Shown piece by piece: positions 44,792 through 53,556 of a DNA stretch of 64,000 bases. Position 1 is the first letter of the stretch. Each line of letters starts with the position of its first letter. Source of the DNA: Mycolicibacterium psychrotolerans (GTDB lineage Bacteria; Actinomycetota; Actinomycetes; Mycobacteriales; Mycobacteriaceae); NCBI RefSeq assembly GCF_010729305.1, contig NZ_AP022574.1, forward strand, positions 4,650,001 to 4,714,000, written 5' to 3'. Under the pieces are notes generated by a model that was not told the origin of the DNA, did not search any database, and was given only the letters and a program-made list of their open reading frames with translations. A program made the position numbers and the translations under genes.

Positions 44792-45324
44792 GGCGCCTCG
44801 TGCGCGCTGGTGATCGCCGCGACGATGTTCGCGTAGGCACCGCACCGGCAGATGTTGCCTGCCATGCGTTCGCGGATCTCGGCTTCGGTCAGCCGCGGCG
44901 GGCCGTGCACGACGTCGTCGTGGCTGCCGTCGAACGAGGCCGCGGACAGGTCGCCGCCGGCGTACTCGCGCAGCAGCGCCCGCGACGAGCAGAGCTGTCC
45001 CGGTGTGCAGTATCCGCATTGGAAGCCGTCGTGCTCGATGAAGGCGCGCTGCAACGGATCGAGCCCGTCCCCGTCGGCGAGTCCCTCGACGGTGCGGACC
45101 TCGGCGTCGTCGACCGACACCGCCAGCGTCAGGCAGCTCAGCACCCGCCGGCCGTCGACCTCGACGGTGCACGCCCCGCAGAGGCCGTGGTCGCATCCCT
45201 TCTTCGTGCCGGTCAACGAGAGTCGCTCCCGCAACAGGTCGAGCAGTGTCGAGCGGACATCGGTCTCGAGCTCGCGCCGGGCACCGTTGACGGTGAGCCG
45301 CACGCGGTGGGTGGGTGATGTCAT
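44785..45324 (-). CDS. Molybdenum hydroxylase [2Fe-2S] subunit
   Basis: 179 residues from ATG 45324. N-terminal plant-type cluster GCDHGLCGACTVEVDG with the last ligand in RVLSCLT; C-terminal cluster in QCGYCTPGQLCSS and NICRCGAY. Standard CoxS/XdhC length. The ATG overlaps the large-subunit stop as ATGA. Unlike PaoA there is no Tat signal at the N-terminus, so a cytoplasmic enzyme is more likely. Confidence 0.93.
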   Translation of the reverse strand: MTSPTHRVRLTVNGARRELETDVRSTLLDLLRERLSLTGTKKGCDHGLCGACTVEVDGRRVLSCLTLAVSVDDAEVRTVEGLADGDGLDPLQRAFIEHDGFQCGYCTPGQLCSSRALLREYAGGDLSAASFDGSHDDVVHGPPRLTEAEIRERMAGNICRCGAYANIVAAITSAHEAPC

Positions 45325-47504
45325 GGTCGCGTCAGACCTTCCTGTCGTGCGTCGGCGGGCTCCAGCAGAGCCTCGAGCGTGATCGGCAACGCCCGCAGGC
45401 GTTTTCCGGTGGCGTGGTGGATGGCGTTGGCGATCGCGGCGGGCACCCCGCAGGCGCCGATCTCGCCGATCCCCCGCACACCGATCGGGTCGAGCGCGTA
45501 GTCCGGCCGCTCGAGGAAGCTGATGTCGAAATCCGGTCGGTCGGCGTGGGTGGGCACGTAGTACTCGCCGAGCGGCAGGGCGGTGTGCGGATCGTGGGGC
45601 ACCTGTTCGAGCAGGGCCATGCCCACGCCGAACGTGATGCCACCCATCACCTGGTTGGTCGCCAGCTTCGGGTTGAGCACCCGGCCGCAGTCCATCACGG
45701 CCACCCAGCGGGTGACCGTGGCGCGGCCCAGCGCCTCGTCGACCTCCACTTCGCAGAAGTGCGCGCCGAACGACTGGGACACCGCACCGCCGTCGGGGGC
45801 CCCCTCGCTGGTGACCGTGAAGCTCAGTTCGTCGGCGAGTTCGACTGAGACGCCTTCGGCGGGCAGGATTCTGCCACCCAGCCGACGCTTCCACTCCTGG
45901 GCCGCGGCGAAGACCGCCGAGCCGACGGTCGCGGTGGTCTGGGAGGCGCCGCTGTACGGAGCGTCGGGGAACGCCGAGTCTCCGGAGTCGAAGATCACGC
46001 GGTCCAGGGGCAGGCCCGTGGCGTCGGCGGCCACCTGTGCCATCACCGTCCGCACGCCGGTGCCGATCTCGTGCGTCGCCGCGCTGAACCGCACGCGACC
46101 GTCGGGAAGGGTCCGCACCCCGCAACCGGCGGGCATCCTGCGGCCCGGATAGGTCGCCGTGGCCATCCCCCACCCGACCTGAACACCGTTGCGGGACAAC
46201 GTCCGTGGCGTAGTCGGGCGGCTTTCCCAGCCGAAGCGTCGCGCGCCGGCGAGGTAGCACCCGGCCAGGTCGGCCGCCGACCACGGCCGGCCGTTGGTCT
46301 GATCGCGGTCGGTCACGTGGGCCAGTCGCAGCTGCAGCGGGTCACGATTCGTGGCCTCGGCGAGTTCGTCCATGGCCACCTCCAGGGCGAACAGCCCCGG
46401 CGCCTCCCCAGGTCCCCGCATGAAACAGGGGGTGGGCGCGTTGATCCGGGCGACGGTGTGCGACACCGCCAGTCGCGGCGAGCGGTACAGGAAGCGCGTC
46501 GACAACCCGGTCGGTTCGCAGAAGTGCGCGACGGTCGACGTCTCGGTCAGGGTGTGGTGTTCGGTGCTCGCGATCGCGCCGGTGTCGTCGGCGACAAGGG
46601 AGATCCGCTGTTCGGTGCGCGGACGGTGACCGGTGGAGGTGAACATCTGATTGCGTGTCAGGACGAGCTTGACGGGGCGGCCCACCGCGCGCGCGGCCAC
46701 CGCGCACAACACCACATGCATCCACAGAAAGCTCTTGGCGCCGAAGGCCCCTCCGACCAGAGGTGACAGGACCCGGATGCGCTCTTCGGCGATCCCGAGC
46801 CAGGCCGCCAGCGCGCGCCGCTCACCGGTGATCCACCGGGTGCTGTCGTGCACGACGAGCATGTCGCCGTCCCACTGCGCGATGGTCGCCGACAGTTCGA
46901 TCGGATAGTGGGCGTTCTCCGGCGTCGTGTAGGTGGCCTCCACCTTGGTTCCGGGCGGTTCGGCCTCCGGACCGCGACGGTCCTGCAGCTTCTCCTCGGT
47001 CAGCTTGACGAAATGGTCGGGCCGGTAGGTGCCGTGGCGGACCACGCCGTCGTCGGCGAGAGGCGGGTCGGCGAGCACCTGGGCCGCCGACAGCGCAGCA
47101 GGGGCGGCCTCGTAGTCGAAGGTCATCAGAGATGCGGCGTGCGCCGCGTTCTCCGGCGAGTCGGCCACCACGAGCGCCAGGTGCTGGCCGATGTGCTGGA
47201 CGGACAGGTCGGACAGCGGCGGACGGCGTTCCAGCGGTAGGTCCCAGGTGAGGTCTTCCGGAAGGACATGCAGCGCGGCACAATTCAGTGGCGTCAAGAC
47301 GTGCAGCACACCGGGCGCCGCGGCGGCCAGCGCGGCCGCGGCGGCCACCGATTCCGCGGTGACGCTGCCGTGCGGGATGTCCGATTGGACCAGCGCGGCG
47401 AAGGTGACGCCCTCGACCGGGGTGTCGGCGGTGTAGCGGGCCCGCCCGGTCACCTTGTCGGCTCCCTCGACTCGGGACACCGGGCGCCCAACGGATTCGC
47501 TCAC
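45321..47504 (-). CDS. Molybdopterin-binding large subunit of an aldehyde/xanthine-type hydroxylase
   Basis: 727 residues, close to PaoC/YagR. N-terminal GADKVTGRARYTADTPVEG, molybdopterin contacts LVGGAFGAK, MRGPGEAPGLFALE and GASQTTATVGSAV, and the catalytic Glu at about 681 in RGIGEIGACGVPAAIANAI. It hydroxylates an aldehyde or N-heterocycle; the substrate is open. It is the first gene of the three-gene operon, divergent from the NarL-type regulator 107-124 bases away. No XdhC/MocA chaperone is nearby. Confidence 0.92.
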   Translation of the reverse strand: MSESVGRPVSRVEGADKVTGRARYTADTPVEGVTFAALVQSDIPHGSVTAESVAAAAALAAAAPGVLHVLTPLNCAALHVLPEDLTWDLPLERRPPLSDLSVQHIGQHLALVVADSPENAAHAASLMTFDYEAAPAALSAAQVLADPPLADDGVVRHGTYRPDHFVKLTEEKLQDRRGPEAEPPGTKVEATYTTPENAHYPIELSATIAQWDGDMLVVHDSTRWITGERRALAAWLGIAEERIRVLSPLVGGAFGAKSFLWMHVVLCAVAARAVGRPVKLVLTRNQMFTSTGHRPRTEQRISLVADDTGAIASTEHHTLTETSTVAHFCEPTGLSTRFLYRSPRLAVSHTVARINAPTPCFMRGPGEAPGLFALEVAMDELAEATNRDPLQLRLAHVTDRDQTNGRPWSAADLAGCYLAGARRFGWESRPTTPRTLSRNGVQVGWGMATATYPGRRMPAGCGVRTLPDGRVRFSAATHEIGTGVRTVMAQVAADATGLPLDRVIFDSGDSAFPDAPYSGASQTTATVGSAVFAAAQEWKRRLGGRILPAEGVSVELADELSFTVTSEGAPDGGAVSQSFGAHFCEVEVDEALGRATVTRWVAVMDCGRVLNPKLATNQVMGGITFGVGMALLEQVPHDPHTALPLGEYYVPTHADRPDFDISFLERPDYALDPIGVRGIGEIGACGVPAAIANAIHHATGKRLRALPITLEALLEPADARQEGLTRP

Positions 47505-47628
47505 CGCTTCAGTGTCACAGGTGCCGCGGCCGATCGCGTCGCCGCTGACCGGAGTCTCCCCTTACCGCTAGCCCCCATCCCCGCTCGCCGGGTCGCGCCC
47601 GGCCGCTGCGATGTCACAATGTCAGACC

Positions 47629-48282
47629 ATGGGCGCTCTCCGGGTCGTGGTGGCCGACGACGACGTGCTGCTGCGGGAAGGGCTCGCCAGTCTGCTGCAG
47701 CGCTCGGGACTGGACGTCGTCGGTCAGGCCGGCGATTCGTCGGCGCTGCTGGACCTCGTCCGAACCGAGCAGCCGGATCTCGTTCTCACCGACATCCGCA
47801 TGCCGCCCACCCACAGCACCGAAGGGCTCGACGCCGCCCAGGTGATCCGCCGCGAATCACCGCAGATCGCGATCATGGTGCTCTCAGCGCACGTCGACGT
47901 GGACCATGCGATGGAGTTACTCGCCGGGGGCCATGCCATCGGCTACCTCCTCAAGACGCGTGTCACCGATGTCGACGACTTCATCGACACGGTGGCGCGG
48001 GTGGCCAACGGCGCCTCGGTGGTCGATCCGGCGCTGGTGGCCGGACTGTTCGGGGCACGCAAACGCGACGACCCGCTGGCCGCGCTCAGCGCGCGGGAAC
48101 GCGAGGTGCTCACGTTGATGGCCGAGGGCCTGTCCAACGGCGGCATCGGACGGCGGCTGTGGGTCACCGAAGGCACCGTGGAAAAGCACGTGCGCAGCAT
48201 CCTGACCAAGCTGAACCTGCCCGAGACGGGCGACGATCACCGTCGGGTGCGCGCGGTGATCATGTTCCTGGAGGGCCGCTGA
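47629..48282 (+). CDS. NarL/LuxR-type response regulator
   Basis: 217 residues from ATG 47629 (an ATG at 47611 is possible). Receiver: VVVADDDVLLREGLASLL, phospho-acceptor in LVLTDIRMPP, LLKTRV. The C-terminal LuxR HTH reads LSAREREVLTLMAEGLSNGGIGRRLWVTEGTVEKHV. A GAF-HisKA3 kinase gene lies 0.4 kb on, with a broken receiver gene between, so these form one signalling group. It is also divergent from the molybdenum hydroxylase operon and may control it. Confidence 0.9.
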   Translation: MGALRVVVADDDVLLREGLASLLQRSGLDVVGQAGDSSALLDLVRTEQPDLVLTDIRMPPTHSTEGLDAAQVIRRESPQIAIMVLSAHVDVDHAMELLAGGHAIGYLLKTRVTDVDDFIDTVARVANGASVVDPALVAGLFGARKRDDPLAALSAREREVLTLMAEGLSNGGIGRRLWVTEGTVEKHVRSILTKLNLPETGDDHRRVRAVIMFLEGR

Positions 48283-48634
48283 CGCCTCGGCCGGCCAGCA
48301 GTCGGCTGATCGCGACCGGGGACAGCGCGAATTTCGGCAGGAAACCCAGGGCGGGGCTGGCCGCGATGAGGTCGGCGAAATCCTGTTCGTCGTGCGTGGA
48401 CGTCAGGATCACCGCCACCTCGGCCAACCGCTCGGCGACGTCGAAACCGCTGTCGGCGCCCAGGTCGACGTCCACCAGCGCGAGGTCCGGCCGCAGGGCG
48501 CGGGCCTGCTACTCTGCTTCTTGCGCGTCGGCCGCGGTGCCGACCACGACGAAGTCGGCGCGCTCGAGCATCTCGCGCGCAGCGTCGCGGAAGCCGGGGC
48601 TGTCGTCGACGATCAGGCAGCGCACTCCAGTCAT
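48260..48634 (-). pseudogene. Receiver-only response regulator interrupted by an in-frame TAG
   Basis: Reading from ATG 48634 gives CLIVDDSPGFRDAAREML (receiver start) to ...AADAQEAE, then TAG at 48509-48511 (codon 42), after which the same frame continues as QARALRPDLALVDVDLG (phospho-Asp) and VILTSTHDEQDF to a TGA at 48260. The two parts join without a frameshift into a full 124-codon receiver domain with no output domain. So it looks like one nonsense change (for example from CAG) or a sequencing error. Its 3' end overlaps the NarL gene by 23 bases. Confidence 0.82.
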
Positions 48635-48668
48635 GCTTCGAGCTTGCCTCGGCGATCGCCCGATGGCA

Positions 48669-48684
48669 TTCCTGTTAACAGGAA
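48669..48684. promoter_or_regulatory. Perfect 16-base palindrome before the GAF kinase gene
   Basis: TTCCTGTTAACAGGAA is fully self-complementary with no spacer. It lies in the 72-base gap between the divergent broken receiver gene and the histidine kinase start at 48707, so it could control both. The adjacent NarL-type regulator is the obvious candidate ligand, an inference from position. Confidence 0.6.
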
Positions 48685-48706
48685 ACTCTGCGATTACCAT
48701 CACCCG

Positions 48707-50209
48707 GTGACCTGGCGTTCGCTTCCGACCCGGCTCCTGGCCCTGGTCGTGCGGCCCACCGCCCGGCCGCTCGGTGTCGGGATCGCCGTGGCCTTCGCCT
48801 TCCTCGTCGCCGAGGTGCTCGCCGTCTTCGCGCTCAAGCGGATCGCGCCCGAGAACGCCTTCGGGGCGCTGCTGCTGCTGGGCGTGCTCGTCGTGTCGGC
48901 CGGGTGGGGCTTCGGATTGGCGATCGCCACATCGCTGGCCAGTGCGGCGGTGTACGCATACCTGCATCTGGAAGGCCGCGATAGCCTCGCGCCCGCACTC
49001 GCGATCTTCCTGACGCTGGCGCTGTTGACCAACGCCCTGGTCGGCCAGGCGCGGTTGCGCGCCGCCGAGGCCGAGCAACGCAGGCGGCAGGCCGACGCGC
49101 TGGCCGCCCAGCAGGCGGCGCTGCGGCGGGTCGCCACGTTGGTCGCCGGCGGCGCCGAGCTGTCGCAGGTGTTCTCGGTCGCCGTCGAAGAGCTGGCGCA
49201 CAGCCTCGACGTCGACCAGGTGACGTTGTTGCGCTTCGAATCCGACGGCACCGCCGTCGTGCTGGCCGCGCGCGATCGGCCCGGCAAGCCCAACCTGGTG
49301 ACCGGTGAGCGGCTGTCCCTGGCCGGGGACAGCGTCAGCGCCCGGATCCAGCAGCGCGGTGCGCCTGCCCGTATCGAGGATTACGCCGTGGCGACCGGTG
49401 CGATCGCGACCCGGCTGCGCGGCCTGGGCGTGCGCTCGGCTACGGGTGTCCCGCTGATCGTCGACGGCGCGGTGCTGGGCGCACTGCTGGTGGGTTGCCT
49501 TGACTCCGAGGCGATCTCCGAGGATCTCGACGCCCACATCGGCGACTTCGCCGACCTGATCTCCACGGCGATCGCCAACGCGCAGACCCGGGCCGCGCTG
49601 ACCGCGTCGCGCGCCCGCCTGGTCGTCGCGGCCGACGAGGCGCGCCGCGGCTTCGAGCGCGACCTGCACGACGGCGCACAGCAGCGCATCGTCTCGCTCA
49701 GCCTGGAGTTGCGCCAGATCGAGGCGGCAGCCGACGAGGCGCTGCGTACCCAGGTGTCGAGTGTGGTGTCCGGTCTGGCCGGTCTCTACTCGGACCTGCA
49801 GGAGCTCTCCCGCGGGATGCACCCGGCGGTGCTGTCCAAGGGTGGGCTGCCGTCGGCGCTGAAGGCGCTGGCGCGGCGCTCCTCGGTTCCGGTCGAGTTG
49901 GCGGTCGGGGTGGACCGCCGGTTGCCCGAGTCGGTGGAGGTGGCCGCGTATTACGTTGTCGCCGAAGCGTTGACGAATGCGCCCAAGCACGCCGAGGCGG
50001 AGGTGGTCACCGTCGAGGTCGGTCTCGACGACGAGACGCTGCACCTGTCGGTCATCGACGACGGCGTCGGTGGCGCCACCGCGGGCGCCGGCTCGGGCCT
50101 GGTGGGCCTGCGCGACCGCGTGGAGGCCCTCTCGGGCGCGCTCACGGTGACGAGTGAGCCGGGGGCCGGCACCCGGATAGACGCCGCCATCCCCGTCGGC
50201 GAGCACTGA
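48707..50209 (+). CDS. NarX/DegS-class sensor kinase with membrane and GAF domains
   Basis: 500 residues from GTG 48707. Three to four N-terminal membrane helices (about 20-100, DUF4118-like), a coiled linker (QARLRAAEAEQRRRQADALAA), a GAF domain (about 140-290), then HisKA_3 with ERDLHDGAQQRIVSLSLELR and a compact ATPase (EALTNAPKHA, DDGVGG, GLVGLRDRVEALSG). Such kinases pair with NarL-type regulators, one of which is 0.4 kb upstream. Upstream in-frame extension is antisense to the receiver gene and rejected. Confidence 0.9.
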   Translation: MTWRSLPTRLLALVVRPTARPLGVGIAVAFAFLVAEVLAVFALKRIAPENAFGALLLLGVLVVSAGWGFGLAIATSLASAAVYAYLHLEGRDSLAPALAIFLTLALLTNALVGQARLRAAEAEQRRRQADALAAQQAALRRVATLVAGGAELSQVFSVAVEELAHSLDVDQVTLLRFESDGTAVVLAARDRPGKPNLVTGERLSLAGDSVSARIQQRGAPARIEDYAVATGAIATRLRGLGVRSATGVPLIVDGAVLGALLVGCLDSEAISEDLDAHIGDFADLISTAIANAQTRAALTASRARLVVAADEARRGFERDLHDGAQQRIVSLSLELRQIEAAADEALRTQVSSVVSGLAGLYSDLQELSRGMHPAVLSKGGLPSALKALARRSSVPVELAVGVDRRLPESVEVAAYYVVAEALTNAPKHAEAEVVTVEVGLDDETLHLSVIDDGVGGATAGAGSGLVGLRDRVEALSGALTVTSEPGAGTRIDAAIPVGEH

Positions 50210-50226
50210 GGACCGCCGAGCCATTC

Positions 50227-51441
50227 TCAGGCCGGCGGTGCGGCCGCGAGCGTCAGCGTGAAGGTCGCCCCGCCGCCCGGGGTCTGCTCGACGGAGATGT
50301 CGCCATGATGGGCGACGGCGATCTCACGGACCAGCGCCAGTCCGATGCCATAGCGTTCGCGGCCTGTGGTCGCCGTGTGGGTGTGCCCGTGGGAGAACCG
50401 GGCGAACAGGCCTTCCATCGCGTCGGGATCCACACCCACGCCGTCGTCGCGCACGTCGATGACGACGTTCGGTCCTCGCCGCCGGAGACGGATCTCGATG
50501 GAACCGCCGACGTGTTCGTGCGCGAGAGCGTTGTCGACCAGGGAGGTGAGCGCGCGGCGCAGTGCAGCAGCCGATCCGAGAACGACGAAAGCCGTTGCGG
50601 CCGAATCGACGTCGCGGTTCACCGCCAGGCTCACCCCGGCGGACTCGGCGTGCTCGGACATGCTGGCGCGGACGTCCTCGGCGAGGGCGGCGACGTCGAC
50701 GCGGTCGCGGGGCACCCCGCTGCCGGCCATCGAGGCCGACGCCAGCAGATCCTCGATCACCTCACCCAGCACCCGGGTGTCCGCGGCCAGCGCCTCGATC
50801 TGCTCCCTGGTCCGCTGCTCGTCGCCGTCGTCGAAGCGCCGGGCGAGCAGTTGAATTCTCGTGTGTAGCACGGTCAATGGAGCGCGGAGCTCATGTGAGG
50901 CATCGGCGACGAATCGGCGCTGCAGGGCCAGGGCCTCCGTGAGCGGTCGAAGCGACCGCCGCGTGAGCAGGACGACCACCGCGATCGAGGCGAGAATGCC
51001 TGCCAGTTCCGCCGCGCCCAGCGCCAGCAGCAACCGGTTCCGGCTCGCCTCATAGGACTCCAGCGCCAGCAGCGCCACCACCCTGCCCTCGGGCCTGTCG
51101 GCGACCAGCACGCGGTACGACTCCTCACCGATGCGCATGTCGGAGAAGCCCGGCGGCCGCCCGAGCAGCTCCGCGGTCGGCAGCCCGTCGACGCTGGCGG
51201 CGGTCGTACCGGCCCGATCCCGGAGCACGAGTTGCATGCCCGGCGGCGGATCGGTCACGTCGTCGGCCGTCCCGGCCACCGAGGTCAGCTGATCGGCGAT
51301 CTGTTGCTTCTGCACCTGCGCGTCGACGAGGAAGATGACCGCCCCGACCAGCAGCAGCACCGCGGTCAGGGCGAGGGAGGCCTGCAGGGCGGCGATCCGA
51401 CCCGCGCGCCGCACGACGGCCAGGTCGCTGCCCGGACTCAT
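50227..51441 (-). CDS. Sensor histidine kinase (HisKA type)
   Basis: 404 residues. Two membrane spans near 17-40 and 135-158 enclose a sensor of about 95 residues; no clear HAMP domain. The H-box is FVADASHELRAPLTVLHTRI, N-box LTSLVDNALAHEH, G-boxes DVRDDGVGVD and GIGLALVREI. The ATG overlaps the stop of the OmpR-type regulator as ATGA (51438-51441), so the two are cognate. The kinase gene is last in the pair and convergent with the GAF kinase. Confidence 0.92.
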   Translation of the reverse strand: MSPGSDLAVVRRAGRIAALQASLALTAVLLLVGAVIFLVDAQVQKQQIADQLTSVAGTADDVTDPPPGMQLVLRDRAGTTAASVDGLPTAELLGRPPGFSDMRIGEESYRVLVADRPEGRVVALLALESYEASRNRLLLALGAAELAGILASIAVVVLLTRRSLRPLTEALALQRRFVADASHELRAPLTVLHTRIQLLARRFDDGDEQRTREQIEALAADTRVLGEVIEDLLASASMAGSGVPRDRVDVAALAEDVRASMSEHAESAGVSLAVNRDVDSAATAFVVLGSAAALRRALTSLVDNALAHEHVGGSIEIRLRRRGPNVVIDVRDDGVGVDPDAMEGLFARFSHGHTHTATTGRERYGIGLALVREIAVAHHGDISVEQTPGGGATFTLTLAAAPPA

Positions 51442-52112
51442 CCCGCCCCCAGGCGGTAACCGGTGCCGTGCACGGTCCGCACGATGCCGCGGCCCAGCTT
51501 GCGACGAAGGTAGTGCACGTAGGTGTCGACAACGCCGGGATTGTCGACACCGTCGAATGCCGAGCTGAGCAGCTGGCCGCGGGTGTAGGTGCGCCCCGGG
51601 GTGCTCATCAGGACGCTGAGCAGCGCAGCTTCCCGCTCGGAGAGTTCGACGTCGCCTCTCACCGCGGGCCCGCTCACGGTGCGGGTCACCCGGTCCAGGG
51701 CCAGACCGGCCACCCGCAGAGTCGAGTCGCCGTTCGGCCGACGCACCAGAGCGCGGATGCGGGCCAGCAGCTCGGGTACTTCGAACGGTTTGACCAGGTA
51801 ATCCTGCGCGCCCGCGTCGAGGCCGTCGACGCGGTCGGAGAGCGCACCTCGCGCAGTGAGCATCAGAATCGGGGTGGGCGTGCCCCGCGACCGCAACGCC
51901 ACGACGAGGTCGAGGCCGTCCATGACCGGAAGCCCGCGATCGACGATGATCGCGTCGTAGCGCCGCGTGAGTGCGGCATGCAGGCCCCGCTGAGCGTCAT
52001 GGGCGGCCTCGACCTCGTACCCCTCGTCGGTGAAGAGCCCGACCAGCATCGAACTCAGGGTGCGGTCGTCCTCGACGATCAGCAGCCTCGGCTTCGCGGT
52101 GCGGTCGGGCAC
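51438..52112 (-). CDS. OmpR-type response regulator
   Basis: 224 residues from GTG 52112. Receiver with LLIVEDDRTLSSMLVGLF, phospho-Asp in AIIVDRGLPVMDGLDL and LVKPFEVPELLARI; C-terminal winged helix with SEREAALLSVLMSTPGRTYTRGQLL and VVDTYVHYLRRKLG. It is divergent from the ApbE redox island over 62 bases that hold a perfect dyad, so that island is the likely target. Confidence 0.93.
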   Translation of the reverse strand: MPDRTAKPRLLIVEDDRTLSSMLVGLFTDEGYEVEAAHDAQRGLHAALTRRYDAIIVDRGLPVMDGLDLVVALRSRGTPTPILMLTARGALSDRVDGLDAGAQDYLVKPFEVPELLARIRALVRRPNGDSTLRVAGLALDRVTRTVSGPAVRGDVELSEREAALLSVLMSTPGRTYTRGQLLSSAFDGVDNPGVVDTYVHYLRRKLGRGIVRTVHGTGYRLGAG

Positions 52113-52133
52113 TCGACGAGCGTGCCACGGGAG

Positions 52134-52153
52134 TTCTTCGAAGGCTCGAAGAA
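52134..52153. promoter_or_regulatory. Perfect dyad between the OmpR regulator and the redox island
   Basis: TTCTTCGA (52134-52141), AGGC, TCGAAGAA (52146-52153) is a perfect 8-base inverted repeat. Read another way, TCGAAG occurs twice in direct orientation 8 bases apart (52138 and 52146), closer to what OmpR-type regulators bind. It is 22 bases from the regulator start and 22 bases from the Pro-rich gene start, so it must overlap both promoters. Confidence 0.65.
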
Positions 52154-52174
52154 TCGGCTGTCAGCATCGGCGCC

Positions 52175-52657
52175 ATGGATTCCCCCCGTTCCGGAGTGCG
52201 CCGCGCCAGAGCCGCATCGTGGGCGCTGGCCGGGCTCGGCGTCGCCGCCGTCGCGGGCACCTCCACGCTGGCCTACGCCGACACCGCCCGACCGGCGACG
52301 TCCGCCGCGCAGGTACTCGTCGACCCCGCGCCGCCGCAGGGAGATCCGTCGCCCGTCCTCGACCTGCCCCTGCCACCGGCGCCGTCGACCACGGCCACCG
52401 ACACGCCGCCGCCGGCGCCCGAGCCCACGGTCGCACAGACGCCGGCCGCTCCGGTGACCACGGAACCCCGGTACACGCCCCGACAGACGTACGAGCCCAC
52501 TCCGGTACAGACGGCCGATCCCGCACCGTCCCCTGCACAGACCACGCAGTCCCGCGTGCCGGCGACGCCTCCGACCACCCGCCGGCGCACCCTCACTCCG
52601 GCGACCGTGCTGTCACCGAGCTTCTCACCGCACGTGACGGTGTCGCGCGGCTCATGA
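52175..52657 (+). CDS. Exported Pro/Thr-rich protein of unknown function
   Basis: 160 residues. After an Arg-rich start a hydrophobic segment (about 14-34, WALAGLGVAAVAGTSTLAYA) acts as a signal or anchor. The remaining ~125 residues are almost all Pro, Thr, Ala and Ser with charged breaks, likely disordered and possibly glycosylated. No cysteine or FMN-binding domain is present, although ApbE follows by an ATGA overlap (52654-52657) and an ApbE substrate is often in this position. Not recognised; could be a spacer protein for the redox island. Confidence 0.65.
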   Translation: MDSPRSGVRRARAASWALAGLGVAAVAGTSTLAYADTARPATSAAQVLVDPAPPQGDPSPVLDLPLPPAPSTTATDTPPPAPEPTVAQTPAAPVTTEPRYTPRQTYEPTPVQTADPAPSPAQTTQSRVPATPPTTRRRTLTPATVLSPSFSPHVTVSRGS

Positions 52658-53556
52658 CCCTCGACGCCCCGGACCTAGCGCACAGCCGATGGCAGCGCTG
52701 GAGCACCGACATGCACATCGTCGTGACCGAACCGGCCACGCTGCACCTCGCCCGGCTCGAGGTCGACGCCGAACTGGACGCGGTCGAGCGTGCCGCATCC
52801 CGGTTCCGGCCGGACTCCGAGGTGATGGCGCTCACCACCTCCGGTGGTCGGCCGACGCAGATCAGCGAGACACTGGCGACCCTGCTGGAGGCCGCACTGA
52901 CCGCGGCCCGGGACACCGACGGCGACGTCGACCCCACTGTGGGTGCCGCAGTGGTCGCACTCGAACACGACGACCGTGCTGTGCTCTCGACTGTCACGCC
53001 GGCGTGCTGGTCGATGGTCACCCTCGACGGCAGCGTCGTCACCGTGCCACCCGGGGTGCTGCTCGACCTGGGGGCCACCGCGAAGGCGGTCGCCGCCGAT
53101 CGGTGCGCCGACCGGGTCCACGAGGTCACCGGCAGCGGGGTGCTGATCAACCTGGGCGGTGACATCGCCACCGCAGGGCCGGCGCCCGACGGAGGCTGGC
53201 AGGTGCTGGTGCACGACGTCGACGGCGATCCGGAGAGCGCCGTCGCGTTGCCGTCCGGCACCGCACTGGCCACCTCCAGCACCCTTCGGCGCGGCTGGCG
53301 GCGCAACGACATACTGATGCACCACATCCTGGACCCGCGAACAGGCCGGTCCGCGGATCCGGTGTGGCGTACGGTATCCGTCGCGGCGCACACCTGTGGG
53401 GCCGCCAACACCGTATCGACCGCGGCGATCGTGCGCGGTTGGGCAGCGCTGAAATGGATTGACGCGCTGGGGATGTCGGCCCGGTTGGTGGACCGCGACC
53501 GTGTCGAGCACACCGTCGGCGCCTGGCCCCGCACCGCTGCGCAGGCCCGGCGATGA
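52654..53556 (+). CDS. ApbE-family FAD:protein FMN transferase
   Basis: 300 residues from ATG 52654, no signal peptide. ApbE joins FMN covalently to Thr of target proteins. Seen: SRFRPDSEVMAL, the core LDLGATAKAVAADR near 138-150, VLINLGGDIATAG near 163-175 and HHILDPRTGRSA near 223-234. The motif that supplies a metal-binding Asp (usual ADxxATA) reads ANTVSTA here with Asn252. The start overlaps the Pro-rich gene's stop and the end overlaps the membrane gene's start, each by ATGA. Confidence 0.88.
   Translation: MTLDAPDLAHSRWQRWSTDMHIVVTEPATLHLARLEVDAELDAVERAASRFRPDSEVMALTTSGGRPTQISETLATLLEAALTAARDTDGDVDPTVGAAVVALEHDDRAVLSTVTPACWSMVTLDGSVVTVPPGVLLDLGATAKAVAADRCADRVHEVTGSGVLINLGGDIATAGPAPDGGWQVLVHDVDGDPESAVALPSGTALATSSTLRRGWRRNDILMHHILDPRTGRSADPVWRTVSVAAHTCGAANTVSTAAIVRGWAALKWIDALGMSARLVDRDRVEHTVGAWPRTAAQARR

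Noticed and set aside
47611..47628. Direct ATGTCA repeats at the start of the NarL-type gene as an operator
   Set aside because: Only two 6-base copies 9 bases apart, one of which contains a possible start codon; too weak to call.
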